From contig CABJAV010000001.1 in assembly GCA_902363675.1 (NCBI GenBank), positions 310,001 through 374,000 of the forward strand: DNA of 64,000 bases, given 5' to 3'. The position numbers and the translations under genes were made by a program. Positions within the stretch are counted from its first letter, which is position 1, and every line of letters begins with the position of its first letter. This document shows, piece by piece, positions 1 through 7,948 of this stretch. The stretch comes from Lachnospiraceae bacterium. GTDB taxonomy: Bacteria; Bacillota; Clostridia; Lachnospirales; Lachnospiraceae. Under the pieces are notes generated by a model. The model was not told the origin of the DNA. It saw only the letters and a program-made list of their open reading frames with translations, and made no database searches.

Positions 1-2
1 CG

Positions 3-569
3 GCGGTGAAGGTGCAAAGTGGTGTGATCGTTGGTGAGTTCAGCCAGCTGGTGAATCCCGGGAAATCAATTCCGTATGCAGCGAGTATGGTGAATCATAT
101 CACGGATGACATGGTGGCAGAAGCTCCGGAATTTGAAGAAATTTTGCAGGCGTTCATGGATTTTGTCGGGGACAGTATTCTGGTGGGGCATAATATCAAC
201 AGTTTTGATATGAAATTTCTGTATCGGGACAGTGAGAGATATTTTGGGCAGACGGTGACCAATGATTACATAGACACTTTGAAACTGGCGCGCCTGTGCT
301 TGCCGGATCTTGGACATCACAGGCTGAGTGATCTGGCACAGTATTATGGAATTTCGACGGAAGGCGCACATCGTGCATTGAATGATTGCCGTATGAATCA
401 ACAGGTGTTTGAGCAGCTGGCAAAGGAAATGGATGGCTCCGCAGGTGAAAAAGCGAAAGTGAAACTTTGTCCAATTTGTGGGCAGCCAATGAGAAAGCGA
501 AATGGTCGATTTGGAGAATTCTGGGGCTGTAGTGGATTTCCGGGATGCCGTTATACGGAAAATATATAG
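3..569 (+). CDS. DnaQ-type 3'-5' exonuclease with C-terminal zinc ribbon (5' end outside window)
   Basis: A DEDDh-family exonuclease domain that degrades single-stranded or mismatched DNA from the 3' end. The frame is open to the window edge. The first visible residues (AVKVQSGVIVGEF) correspond to the strand just after the first catalytic Asp-Glu motif, so that motif lies upstream and the GTG at position 6 is not a credible start. Visible are the second motif (GHNINSFDMKF) and the third (HRALNDCRM, His and Asp). The last 35 or so residues form a topoisomerase-type zinc ribbon, CPICG...GCSGFPGCRY, with four Cys. This exonuclease plus zinc-ribbon layout is common in clostridial DnaQ-like proteins. 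Whether it is a free proofreading-type exonuclease or part of something longer cannot be told from here. Confidence 0.85.
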   Translation, partial: AVKVQSGVIVGEFSQLVNPGKSIPYAASMVNHITDDMVAEAPEFEEILQAFMDFVGDSILVGHNINSFDMKFLYRDSERYFGQTVTNDYIDTLKLARLCLPDLGHHRLSDLAQYYGISTEGAHRALNDCRMNQQVFEQLAKEMDGSAGEKAKVKLCPICGQPMRKRNGRFGEFWGCSGFPGCRYTENI

Positions 570-593
570 GCGGTAACTATTCAGGTGCTGAGT

Positions 594-633
594 AAAAAAT
601 GACTGTCACATCAATTGATGCGACAGCCATTTT
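594..633. terminator. Bidirectional intrinsic terminator
   Basis: A long hairpin: arms run from the A-run at 594-599 through CTGTC and CATC to an AATT loop and back, with two mismatches. There is an A6 run on the left and T4 on the right. It can end the exonuclease transcript from the left and the small peptide transcript from the right, where it gives a six-T tail. Confidence 0.75.
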
Positions 634-654
634 CATGTATCTGTTTGCTTTTTA

Positions 655-720
655 TTAGCATCCGAAACAATTACGGATAAATGTCAGTAAATCACAATTA
701 TTGAAAAGTTTGAAACACAT
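655..720 (-). CDS. Candidate 21-residue cysteine-rich peptide
   Basis: A short ORF, below usual gene-calling limits, that begins MCFKLFNNC and ends IRNCFGC, with Cys at positions 2, 9, 18 and 21. Support for real translation is its position: an AAAGGAGG Shine-Dalgarno lies 8-9 bases upstream of the ATG (forward 730-737), and a good terminator follows 22 bases after the stop. There is no obvious signal peptide, and the peptide is hydrophobic with aromatic residues. Four Cys in 21 residues suggests a metal-binding, disulfide-linked or modified peptide, but I recognise no family. No processing or export gene lies beside it. The neighbours are the exonuclease (convergent) and, on the far side, the promoter of an ORF-free RNA. 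Confidence 0.55.
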   Translation of the reverse strand: MCFKLFNNCDLLTFIRNCFGC

Positions 721-947
721 AATAATATCCTCCTTTCAAATATTTGTATTAGCTAAGTACAAATGAATTGTAACAATTATGTAATAAGTTCGCAATATGA
801 GGTTGTTTCCAATAGAGGAAGAATGTGTAAATACGTAACATTAAGAAATGTAAACAATAGGAATAACATAAATAGTCTGAAAAATATATAAAAATAAAAC
901 TATTTAAAGATAAAATAATGAAAACAATGAAAAAGTAAAAAAACATA

Positions 948-976
948 TTGACATATATGCTATTGCGTGATATATT
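948..976 (+). promoter_or_regulatory. Near-consensus sigma-A promoter
   Basis: TTGACA at 948-953, a 17-base spacer and TATATT at 971-976. This is one of the closest consensus matches in the window, and no protein-coding ORF follows on the same strand for more than 1.4 kb. Confidence 0.75.
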
Positions 977-982
977 GAATAT

Positions 983-1300
983 AACAAAAGAACAGAAAAC
1001 AATAAATCCTACGAAGTGACGAGAAAGCTTCGAGGTCAGAAAGAAAACAGGAGGTACGGTCCAAAGGGAACATAAGTATTGGCAGGGAGCAACTTAGCAC
1101 AACATTCGAACTAAGGAAACCAGTGGCGGAAATACAAAAGAGGAAAGCGAAGAAGAACTTTCAGATAGCCATTTGAGGTAAACGAATAGAGAAGAATGTA
1201 AGAAAAACGAAAGAAGTAAAGTGAGGTACATTCCATTGGAGAATGAACAGCGATAGGCGTCATCGGAAAAGAAAATTCGGATGGCGCCTATTAAAATGCG
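983..1300 (+). ncRNA. Candidate structured non-coding RNA, about 320 nt
   Basis: The stretch after the strong promoter has no credible ORF, is purine- and A-rich on this strand, and holds several local helices separated by A-rich single strands. At 1012-1038 CGAAG pairs with CTTCG while the enclosed TGAC can pair with GTCA just outside, an H-type pseudoknot. CTTAG/CTAAG forms a stem within about 1093-1117. GAATGTA near 1194 can pair with TACATTC near 1227, competing with a local CATTC/GAATG hairpin. The 3' end is a hairpin of about 14 pairs around 1252-1291. No T-run follows it, so the exact 3' end is unclear. I do not recognise 6S, tmRNA, RNase P RNA or SRP RNA signatures in it. Confidence 0.5.
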
Positions 1301-1321
1301 TAAAAAAGATATGCAATGGAT

Positions 1322-2062
1322 TCAGAATCTTATTTTTGTAACAACGTAACCAAATTTGATCCAGTGAGACATCTCTGCAGTATTATTACTGTCGATAAGA
1401 AAAGGTGTTCCGTAGTGACAGATCGGTTCGAGCCGGCAGGGATTCGTCTGACGAAACCGACGGATGTAGGCAAGCCCGGTTGCCTTATTGATGAATACTC
1501 CGGTATCACCGTCGCGGATGGGTTGGCGGCTGATTAATAAGATATCGTTTAAAAAGTATACAGGATGGAGATGGTTGGTGGTTATTTTGATTGCGCAGTC
1601 GATGATGCCGTTGTAACGTTTCTGATATGCAGATACGTTGATTTTTTCCAGTGAGCAGGAATCGTAAATCATACCATCCTGCATATCACCGCTTGGAATG
1701 ATCATTGTCACATAATCATCGGCGGATTCATTATCTTTAAGGTTCTGCGAAAATTCTTTCTCAAAATCAATGACACCATTGATAAAACGCTGCTGGGAGG
1801 GGGAGAGTCTCTGCAATGCATTACAGGTCTCTAATTCCGGAATCGGAATCCCACATAGCTCATAAGAAAATTTATTGGTAAGTTTGTACATTAGATAGAT
1901 CGTGTAGAAATCAATGCGATTGGTTTCTCCGCTAATAATTCTTTTGTAAGAAGAGAGGGACATATCAAGAGCCTCGGCCATTTGGGACTGTGAAAAATGA
2001 AGAGCAATACGTTCTTTTTCCAAATTATTTCCCAAGTTATCCATCATTTCTTCTCTGGTCAT
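1322..2062 (-). CDS. XRE-family regulator with degenerate S24 (LexA/CI-like) domain
   Basis: Residues about 10-70 form a helix-turn-helix (FSQSQMAEALDMSLSSYKRIISGE). The second half has the fold signature of a Peptidase_S24 domain (DILLISRQPIRDGDTGVFIN, then AYIRRF...LEPI). In self-cleaving LexA/CI proteins this domain has a catalytic Ser in GDSM and a Lys in YxKR. Here the Ser position reads TNHLHPV and the Lys position is Arg (YIRR), so autocleavage looks lost and the domain probably only dimerises or senses a ligand. The gene has its own promoter (TTGTAT-17-TATAAT) with a palindrome just inside the transcript, which suggests autoregulation. It is divergent from fbp and convergent with the candidate RNA. 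Confidence 0.8.
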   Translation of the reverse strand: MTREEMMDNLGNNLEKERIALHFSQSQMAEALDMSLSSYKRIISGETNRIDFYTIYLMYKLTNKFSYELCGIPIPELETCNALQRLSPSQQRFINGVIDFEKEFSQNLKDNESADDYVTMIIPSGDMQDGMIYDSCSLEKINVSAYQKRYNGIIDCAIKITTNHLHPVYFLNDILLISRQPIRDGDTGVFINKATGLAYIRRFRQTNPCRLEPICHYGTPFLIDSNNTAEMSHWIKFGYVVTKIRF

Positions 2063-2102
2063 GGAAAAATCCTCATTTCTTTAATCTTTATATCATAACA
2101 AT

Positions 2103-2115
2103 GAGTCATTGACTC
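2103..2115. promoter_or_regulatory. Palindrome in the XRE regulator leader (candidate operator)
   Basis: GAGTCA-T-TGACTC is a perfect 13-base palindrome about 10-22 bases downstream of the predicted start site of the divergent XRE gene, a position suited to an autorepressor. Confidence 0.45.
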
Positions 2116-2131
2116 GATCGTTGTTAATATC

Positions 2132-2160
2132 ATTATAGTAATAAACATTAAAATATACAA
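2132..2160 (-). promoter_or_regulatory. Promoter of the XRE regulator gene
   Basis: Read on the minus strand: TTGTAT (2160-2155), 17-base spacer, TATAAT (2137-2132). The start site would fall near 2125, leaving a leader of about 60 bases. Confidence 0.65.
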
Positions 2161-2179
2161 GAAAAGATTATATATGGTT

Positions 2180-2224
2180 CAAAAGTGAACTACTTTTGAC
2201 AAAAACCGTCTAATTTCGTAAAAA
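2180..2224 (+). promoter_or_regulatory. Inverted repeat overlapping a candidate -35 box upstream of fbp
   Basis: CAAAAGT-N5-ACTTTTG (2180-2198) is a perfect 7-bp inverted repeat whose right arm overlaps TTGACA (2196-2201). A weak TAAAAA -10 lies 17 bases on, at 2219-2224. It sits between the divergent XRE gene and fbp, so it could be a repressor operator. Confidence 0.4.
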
Positions 2225-2294
2225 AGTTGGACTTAATTTGAAGTATATAAAAAATTATAATGAAATAGTAAAAATAATAGTCAAATTCAGTCAG

Positions 2295-2326
2295 GCAAGA
2301 GAGTGGGAGAAATCCCGCTCTTTTGC
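2295..2326. other. Stable hairpin with GAAA tetraloop in the fbp upstream region
   Basis: A 14-pair stem with two G-T pairs and a GAAA loop lies between the candidate promoter at 2196 and the likely fbp promoter at 2371. The 3' arm contains CTCTTTT, but no separate T-run follows. It may end a short upstream transcript or act as an attenuator. Confidence 0.45.
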
Positions 2327-2370
2327 TGTTCCGGTATTTGTGTGTTCACAAAATTTTCAATATGTTAGGC

Positions 2371-2398
2371 TTACAAAAATGGCTTTTTATGATAGAAT
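2371..2398 (+). promoter_or_regulatory. Likely fbp promoter
   Basis: TTACAA (2371-2376), 16-base spacer, TAGAAT (2393-2398), which puts the start site about 35 bases upstream of the fbp start codon. Confidence 0.5.
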
Positions 2399-2439
2399 TA
2401 TAATTAACTATTGAATCTAATATATGAAGGGGTGTTTTT

Positions 2440-4410
2440 GTGGAAAGAGAACGTATACATTATCTGGAGCAGCTTGCGGAATTATATCCGACCATAGGCC
2501 GGGCTTCGACCGAAATTATTAATTTGCAGTCGATTTTATATCTTCCCAAAGGAACGGAACATTTTTTGTCGGACATTCACGGAGAGTTCCGTGCCTTTTC
2601 CCATGTGCTTCGTAATGGATCCGGAGCAGTACGAAAGAAAATTGATGACGTATTCGGACATACATTAAGTACGGCGGATAAGATGTCTCTGGCAACACTT
2701 ATTTATTATCCGCAGAAGAAAATTGAGTTGGTAAAGCAGCAGGAAGAAGATATGGAGAACTGGTATAAAATTACGCTGTATCGTCTGATTGAAGTCTGTA
2801 AAACCGTTTCATCAAAATATACAAGATCGAAAGTGCGTAAGGCTTTGCCGGAAGATTATGCGTATGTGATTGAGGAACTGATTACCGAAAAGCAGGAGGT
2901 CCTGAATAAAGAAGCTTATTATGAAGCGATTGTTAATACGATTGTAGAACTGGGGCAGACGGACAATTTCATAGTAGCGCTGGCGGAACTGATCCAACGT
3001 CTGGTTATTGATCATTTACATATTCTGGGGGACATTTATGACAGGGGACCATCGCCGGATCTGATTATGGACCGTCTGGAAAAGTATCATTCTTTTGATA
3101 TCCAGTGGGGAAATCATGATATGGTATGGATGGGAGCGGCAACGGGACAGTTGGCATGTATTGCAGCTGTCATTCGTACAAGCATCCGTTATGGAAATCT
3201 GGATCTGATCGAAGATGGATATGGTATCAACATGGTTCCTCTGGCAACATTTGCGATGGATGCCTATAAAGATGATCCATGTGAACGCTTTGTGCTGAAA
3301 AATTCAACGGATGAGGAGCGGAGCAAAAAAGAGACCGAGATGAATCGCAAGATGCACAAGGCAATTGCTATCATTCGATTTAAACTGGAAGGACAGCTGG
3401 TTCAGAAATGGTCCGATTTTGGCATGCAGAACCGTTGCCTTTTGCACAAAATCAATTATGAAAAGAAAACGGTAGAAATTGATGGGCAGGAATATCCGAT
3501 GCTGGATACCTATTTTCCAACGATCGATCCGGAGAATCCATATGAACTGACGCCGGAAGAGACGGAAGTGATGGCGAGACTGAGAACCTCATTTGTTCAC
3601 TGTGAAAAGCTGCAAAGACACGTAAGACTGATGCTGAAACGTGGCAGCATGTACAAAATTTATAATGGAAATCTGCTGTATCACGGATGTGTACCTATGA
3701 ATGAGGATGGTAGTTTTGCAAAAGTAAATATATATGGAAAGTATTACAGTGGAAAAGAACTGTATGATGTGTTGGAATCTTATGTCCGCAAAGCTTTTTT
3801 CTCTTTGGATAAGGAAGAACGTGAAAAGGGTCAGGACATGATGTGGTATATCTGGACGGCACCAAATTCACCATTGTATGGACGTAGCAAGATGGCAACT
3901 TTTGAGAGGTATTTTCTGGAAGACAAGAAAATGCACCATGAAAGTAAGAATGCATATTATCATTTATTTGACAAGCCGGAGACCGCAGACAAAATTCTGC
4001 ATGAATTCGGATTGAAAGATGGAAGAGTTCATATTATTAACGGTCACGTTCCGGTGGAGCGTATGGCAGGAGAAAGTCCGGTAAAATGTAATGGAAAGCT
4101 GATATTGATTGATGGTGGATTCTCCAAGACTTACCGACGTAAGACAGGAATAGCAGGTTATACACTGACCTACAATTCTTATGGATTGACTTTGTCTGCG
4201 CATGAACCATTTGATTTTTCGGATTCTGCGGTTAGGGATGAGCTTGATATCGTTTCCCATCAGGAAGCTGTGGAATATGCAGACCGGCGTATACTGGTAG
4301 GGGATACAGATTATGGAAAACGAATGATGAGCAGGATTGAAGAGTTAAAAGAACTGATTCGTGCGTACCAGTCGGGTGAGATTGCAGAATTAGATGAGGG
4401 CAGAAGATAG
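2440..4410 (+). CDS. fbp: Fructose-1,6-bisphosphatase, class III
   Basis: Hydrolyses fructose-1,6-bisphosphate to fructose-6-phosphate in gluconeogenesis, in the cytoplasm. Class III enzymes (Firmicutes) have a metallophosphoesterase fold, and its metal-binding motifs are visible: LSDIHGEFRAF near residue 44, GDIYDRGPSPD near 199, GNHDMVWMG near 225, and a late INGHVPV. The length of 656 residues is normal for the family. GTG is taken as start because a GAAGGGG site lies just upstream and MERERIHYLEQL matches the usual N-terminus. The next gene begins two bases after the stop, so fbp probably leads an operon with the membrane protein and two-component genes that follow. Confidence 0.95.
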   Translation: MERERIHYLEQLAELYPTIGRASTEIINLQSILYLPKGTEHFLSDIHGEFRAFSHVLRNGSGAVRKKIDDVFGHTLSTADKMSLATLIYYPQKKIELVKQQEEDMENWYKITLYRLIEVCKTVSSKYTRSKVRKALPEDYAYVIEELITEKQEVLNKEAYYEAIVNTIVELGQTDNFIVALAELIQRLVIDHLHILGDIYDRGPSPDLIMDRLEKYHSFDIQWGNHDMVWMGAATGQLACIAAVIRTSIRYGNLDLIEDGYGINMVPLATFAMDAYKDDPCERFVLKNSTDEERSKKETEMNRKMHKAIAIIRFKLEGQLVQKWSDFGMQNRCLLHKINYEKKTVEIDGQEYPMLDTYFPTIDPENPYELTPEETEVMARLRTSFVHCEKLQRHVRLMLKRGSMYKIYNGNLLYHGCVPMNEDGSFAKVNIYGKYYSGKELYDVLESYVRKAFFSLDKEEREKGQDMMWYIWTAPNSPLYGRSKMATFERYFLEDKKMHHESKNAYYHLFDKPETADKILHEFGLKDGRVHIINGHVPVERMAGESPVKCNGKLILIDGGFSKTYRRKTGIAGYTLTYNSYGLTLSAHEPFDFSDSAVRDELDIVSHQEAVEYADRRILVGDTDYGKRMMSRIEELKELIRAYQSGEIAELDEGRR

Positions 4411-4412
4411 TT

Positions 4413-4961
4413 ATGTACAAAGTTAGAGGATATGCGTTTGAATCATTAGAACAGGCGCAAATCGCACAAAAAGAAGTGGAAAAAATCCGGTATATACGCA
4501 GCAAAACAAAGATGGATGATCCGGATGCAGTGCTGCAGATTTACCGGAAACTGATTTTACAGGATGTGTTTGAGACTCCGGTAGGGATAGAATTCCTAAA
4601 AGGACTGCAGGAATACCTGCACACGATTCCATATATCAAATATGAGGATGTGCTTCCGATTCCGGTATATGCACCGGAGAAAGCTGATGAGCCGGGAAGC
4701 CGCAGTGAAAAAAACATTTATCGGAGAAAATACCACAGAAGTCTGTTTTTTGCCATTGTATTTGCAATTGTGATTGGATCTATGTTTGTTATCACTTATG
4801 TAAGTGGGGATAATGTCACCATCTTAAATTATGAAAATGCAATTATTGATAAATATGAAAATTGGGAACAGAAACTTGATACACGTGAAAAAAAGCTTGA
4901 CCAGCGTGAGGCAGAATTAAAGGTTCGAGAAAAGAAACTGGAACAACAGGAGGCAGAATAA
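4413..4961 (+). CDS. Single-pass membrane protein with C-terminal coiled coil (function unknown)
   Basis: 182 residues. The N-terminal 90 or so are soluble and mixed helical (YAFESLEQAQIAQKEVEKIRYI). One membrane segment spans about 112-132 (FFAIVFAIVIGSMFVITYV). The last 40 residues are a regular heptad coiled coil (REKKLDQREAELKVREKKLEQ). It starts two bases after fbp and ends two bases before the response regulator, so it is co-transcribed with both. Its place next to a sensor kinase pair suggests an accessory role in signalling, but no family was recognised. Confidence 0.7.
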   Translation: MYKVRGYAFESLEQAQIAQKEVEKIRYIRSKTKMDDPDAVLQIYRKLILQDVFETPVGIEFLKGLQEYLHTIPYIKYEDVLPIPVYAPEKADEPGSRSEKNIYRRKYHRSLFFAIVFAIVIGSMFVITYVSGDNVTILNYENAIIDKYENWEQKLDTREKKLDQREAELKVREKKLEQQEAE

Positions 4962-4963
4962 CC

Positions 4964-5647
4964 ATGGAAAAATTAAAAATTCTGGTGGTGGATGATGAAA
5001 GCAGAATGAGAAAACTTGTACGGGACTTTCTGGTACGTCAGGATTATGAAGTTTTAGAGGCAGGAGACGGCGAGGAGGCACTCGACATCTTTTACCGTGA
5101 AAAAGATATTGCATTACTGATCCTTGATGTGATGATGCCGAAGATGAACGGTTGGGAAGTCTGTCGCGAAGTACGTGAAAATTCAAAAGTTCCGATTATT
5201 ATGCTCACAGCAAAAAGCGATGAGAGTGATGAACTGATGGGCTTTGATCTGGGTGTGGACGAATATATTTCGAAACCTTTCTCTCCAAAGATTCTGGTGG
5301 CCCGTGTTGAGGCAATTCTGCGTAGAACCAATCAGATTGGCGATTCTTCACAGATTAAGAAGGCTGGTCTGATTGTGCTTGATAAGACCGCTCATGAAGT
5401 AACCATAGATGGCAAAAGTGTAGAGCTAAGCTTTAAAGAATTTGAACTCCTGGAATATTTTATGGATAATCAGGGGATTGCATTGTCGAGAGAACGCATT
5501 TTGAACAGTGTCTGGAACTATGATTATTTCGGAGATGCCCGGACAATTGACACTCATGTAAAGAAGCTTCGCAGCAAGCTGGGAAAACAGGGAGAATATA
5601 TTAAAACCGTTTGGGGCATGGGGTACAAGTTTGAAGTAGAGGCATAG
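4964..5647 (+). CDS. OmpR/PhoB-family response regulator
   Basis: Receiver domain (1-120) with the acidic pair D10-D11, phospho-acceptor D55 (LILDVMMPK) and K104 (YISKPF), followed by a winged-helix DNA-binding domain (about 130-225, ending VKTVWGMGYKFE). 227 residues is typical. The AGGAGG site sits inside the end of the preceding gene, and the cognate kinase follows after 20 bases. Target genes are unknown; the lipoprotein with its own promoter downstream is one candidate. Confidence 0.93.
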   Translation: MEKLKILVVDDESRMRKLVRDFLVRQDYEVLEAGDGEEALDIFYREKDIALLILDVMMPKMNGWEVCREVRENSKVPIIMLTAKSDESDELMGFDLGVDEYISKPFSPKILVARVEAILRRTNQIGDSSQIKKAGLIVLDKTAHEVTIDGKSVELSFKEFELLEYFMDNQGIALSRERILNSVWNYDYFGDARTIDTHVKKLRSKLGKQGEYIKTVWGMGYKFEVEA

Positions 5648-5667
5648 GAAAAAGAGATGAGTACCAG

Positions 5668-7143
5668 ATGAAAAAAAAGACATCATTAACATGGCAACTC
5701 ATTGTTACCATGATTGGAATTGTTGCAGGAACTGTAGTTGTGTGCTGGTTTCTCAACGATACGTTTTTAGAAAAATATTATACATATAACAAAGAAAAGG
5801 AATTGTTGAACGGCTATCGGCAGGTGCATGAAGCGTGCATTAATGGGAACAGCGGAGATAACGATATTTCTTTTGAGCGAATCTGTGCGGATAACAACAT
5901 CAATATGTTGATCACGGATCGTGACAGAAATCTTGTATGGACCTCATATAATAATGCACAGCGTTTTCAGATGCAGATGGATAACTGGATTTACGGAACA
6001 GACCGCAATCAGATTCAGATGTTAAAAAAAGGAAACGATTATACACTGGTACGTCAGACGGATGAACGGCTGGATTCGGAATATCTTGTACTGCTTGGTT
6101 CTCTGAAAGATGGTGGCTATGTCTATATGAGGACTGCATTGGAGAGCATTCGTGAAAGTGCGTCAATTACGAATCAGTTTTTTGTAATAATCAGTATTGG
6201 TGCTATTTTCTTAAGTATTATTCTGATTGTAATTTTGTCTAACAGTATTTCGAGACCGATTCGGTTATTGTCGGATATTTCCAGAAAAATGACGGGACTT
6301 GATTTTGATGCAAAATATGTTCCCAAAAAGTATGGAAGTTATGAAATCGATGAACTTGGACAGTCTATGAATGAATTGTCGGAGACACTCGAGGAGACAA
6401 TCAGTGAACTGAAGACGGCTAATGTCAGTCTGCAGCAGGATATTGAAAAGAAGGAACAGATTGATGAAATGCGGAAGGAATTTTTATCCAATGTATCCCA
6501 TGAGTTAAAAACTCCGCTCGCATTGATTCAGGGTTATGCAGAAGGTTTGAAGGAATGCATCAACGATGATGCGGAAAGCAGGGATTTCTACTGTGATGTT
6601 ATCATGGATGAATCGGACAAAATGAACCAGATGGTCAAAAAACTTTTGACATTGAATCAGTTGGAATTTGGCAATGATACGGTAGAAATGACAAGGTTTG
6701 ATATTACAGAACTGATTACAGGTGTGATTCAGTCAGCATCTATTATGGCGGCACAGAAAAAAGTGGATATTCAGTTTTATAAAGATGGACCGGTGTATGT
6801 CTGGGGGGATGAGTTTAAGGTGGAAGAGGTTATTACCAATTACCTGACCAACGCTATGAATCATGCAGATGGACAGCGGCGCATCGAAATCCGTTTTTCT
6901 TATCATGATGGACTGGTGCGGACAAGTGTATTTAATACGGGAGAACCGATTCCAGAGGAAGATTTGGAAAAAATCTGGGTGAAATTTTATAAAGTGGACA
7001 AGGCAAGGACACGTGAATATGGTGGAAGTGGTATCGGATTGTCCATTGTAAAGGCTATTATGGATTCATTTCATCAGAAATGTGGTGTAATTAACCACGA
7101 AAACGGGGTAGAATTCTGGATGGAATTGGAGAGTAATAACTAA
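5668..7143 (+). CDS. Membrane sensor histidine kinase
   Basis: Two membrane segments (about 9-29 and 169-190) flank an extracytoplasmic sensing region of about 140 residues. A HAMP linker follows, then a HisKA domain with the phospho-accepting His in SNVSHELKTPLALI and an HATPase_c domain with N-box NYLTNAMNHA and G-box GGSGIGLSIVKAIMD. All catalytic motifs are intact. It pairs with the response regulator 20 bases upstream. The ligand is not evident. Confidence 0.93.
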   Translation: MKKKTSLTWQLIVTMIGIVAGTVVVCWFLNDTFLEKYYTYNKEKELLNGYRQVHEACINGNSGDNDISFERICADNNINMLITDRDRNLVWTSYNNAQRFQMQMDNWIYGTDRNQIQMLKKGNDYTLVRQTDERLDSEYLVLLGSLKDGGYVYMRTALESIRESASITNQFFVIISIGAIFLSIILIVILSNSISRPIRLLSDISRKMTGLDFDAKYVPKKYGSYEIDELGQSMNELSETLEETISELKTANVSLQQDIEKKEQIDEMRKEFLSNVSHELKTPLALIQGYAEGLKECINDDAESRDFYCDVIMDESDKMNQMVKKLLTLNQLEFGNDTVEMTRFDITELITGVIQSASIMAAQKKVDIQFYKDGPVYVWGDEFKVEEVITNYLTNAMNHADGQRRIEIRFSYHDGLVRTSVFNTGEPIPEEDLEKIWVKFYKVDKARTREYGGSGIGLSIVKAIMDSFHQKCGVINHENGVEFWMELESNN

Positions 7144-7155
7144 GTAGGAAAAATG

Positions 7156-7184
7156 TTGTATTGTATGCTAAAATATGATACTAT
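7156..7184 (+). promoter_or_regulatory. Promoter for the lipoprotein/cheV group
   Basis: TTGTAT (7156-7161), 17-base spacer, TACTAT (7179-7184), about 45 bases before the lipoprotein start codon. Confidence 0.6.
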
Positions 7185-7228
7185 AAACTTAATTTATAGG
7201 TCAAAAGTAACAAGAAGGATAGAGACAG

Positions 7229-7930
7229 ATGAAAAAGAGGATGCAGTTTTTGGCAATATTATTAGCATCGACCTTTGTACTTGGCGGATGTGGAACTTCG
7301 ATGTATGAGCTGACGGATGACGAGGAAGACCTGATTGTTTCCGCTGCGGCTAATGCAGTTGCGAAACATAATGTTTTCCAAATGGACGGCATGACAGATG
7401 CTGAGCCGGAAACAGAGACACAGACGGTAGATGAGACAACCGAACAGAATACCCAGCAGGCACAGGAAGAAACAAATACAAATACCGGTAGCGGTGGAGC
7501 GGAGTCGGAAATACAAACGCAGGAGATTGCACTTTCCGATTTGCTTGGTAAGAATTTAAAAGTTACTTATCAGGGATATTCGACCACATCTTCTTATCAG
7601 GAAGGAAATTATTTTAGTGCGAACGCATCGTCTGGAAACACACTGATTATTATGAAAATCAATGTGAAAAACACTGGAAAGAAGAATGCTAAGATAGATC
7701 TGCTATCGAAAAATGTTACGTTTTATGGATGCTTCAATGGTGCAGATTATATTATGGAAAAGAAAATCCTCAGCACCAAAAATCTTTCTACTTATCAGGG
7801 AAAGGTCAAACCGGGCAAGACGATAAAGAATGTACTGGTTTTTGAAGTGCCGAAGAAACAGGCCGATGAGATTTCAACGCAGGATTTGCAAGTTGAGATG
7901 GATGGACAAAAGTATCAGGTAACAATGTAG
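7229..7930 (+). CDS. Lipoprotein with DUF4352-like immunoglobulin-type domain
   Basis: 233 residues. A lipoprotein signal peptide ends in the lipobox LGGC (Cys about 20), so the mature protein should be anchored to the outer face of the membrane. A Thr/Gln/Glu-rich linker (about 50-95) precedes a beta-rich domain with NTLIIMKINVKNTGKKNAKIDLLS, the pattern of DUF4352/telokin-like extracellular domains. Function is unknown in general for this group. It has its own promoter just after the histidine kinase, so it may be an output of that system, and cheV follows 18 bases later. Confidence 0.8.
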   Translation: MKKRMQFLAILLASTFVLGGCGTSMYELTDDEEDLIVSAAANAVAKHNVFQMDGMTDAEPETETQTVDETTEQNTQQAQEETNTNTGSGGAESEIQTQEIALSDLLGKNLKVTYQGYSTTSSYQEGNYFSANASSGNTLIIMKINVKNTGKKNAKIDLLSKNVTFYGCFNGADYIMEKKILSTKNLSTYQGKVKPGKTIKNVLVFEVPKKQADEISTQDLQVEMDGQKYQVTM

Positions 7931-7948
7931 AAATGGGGGAGAATATAT

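Noticed and set aside
749..946. Minus-strand 65-residue hydrophobic ORF
   Set aside because: It is a by-product of very AT-rich sequence (Phe/Ile/Tyr codons), has no ribosome binding site and lies upstream of the small peptide gene.
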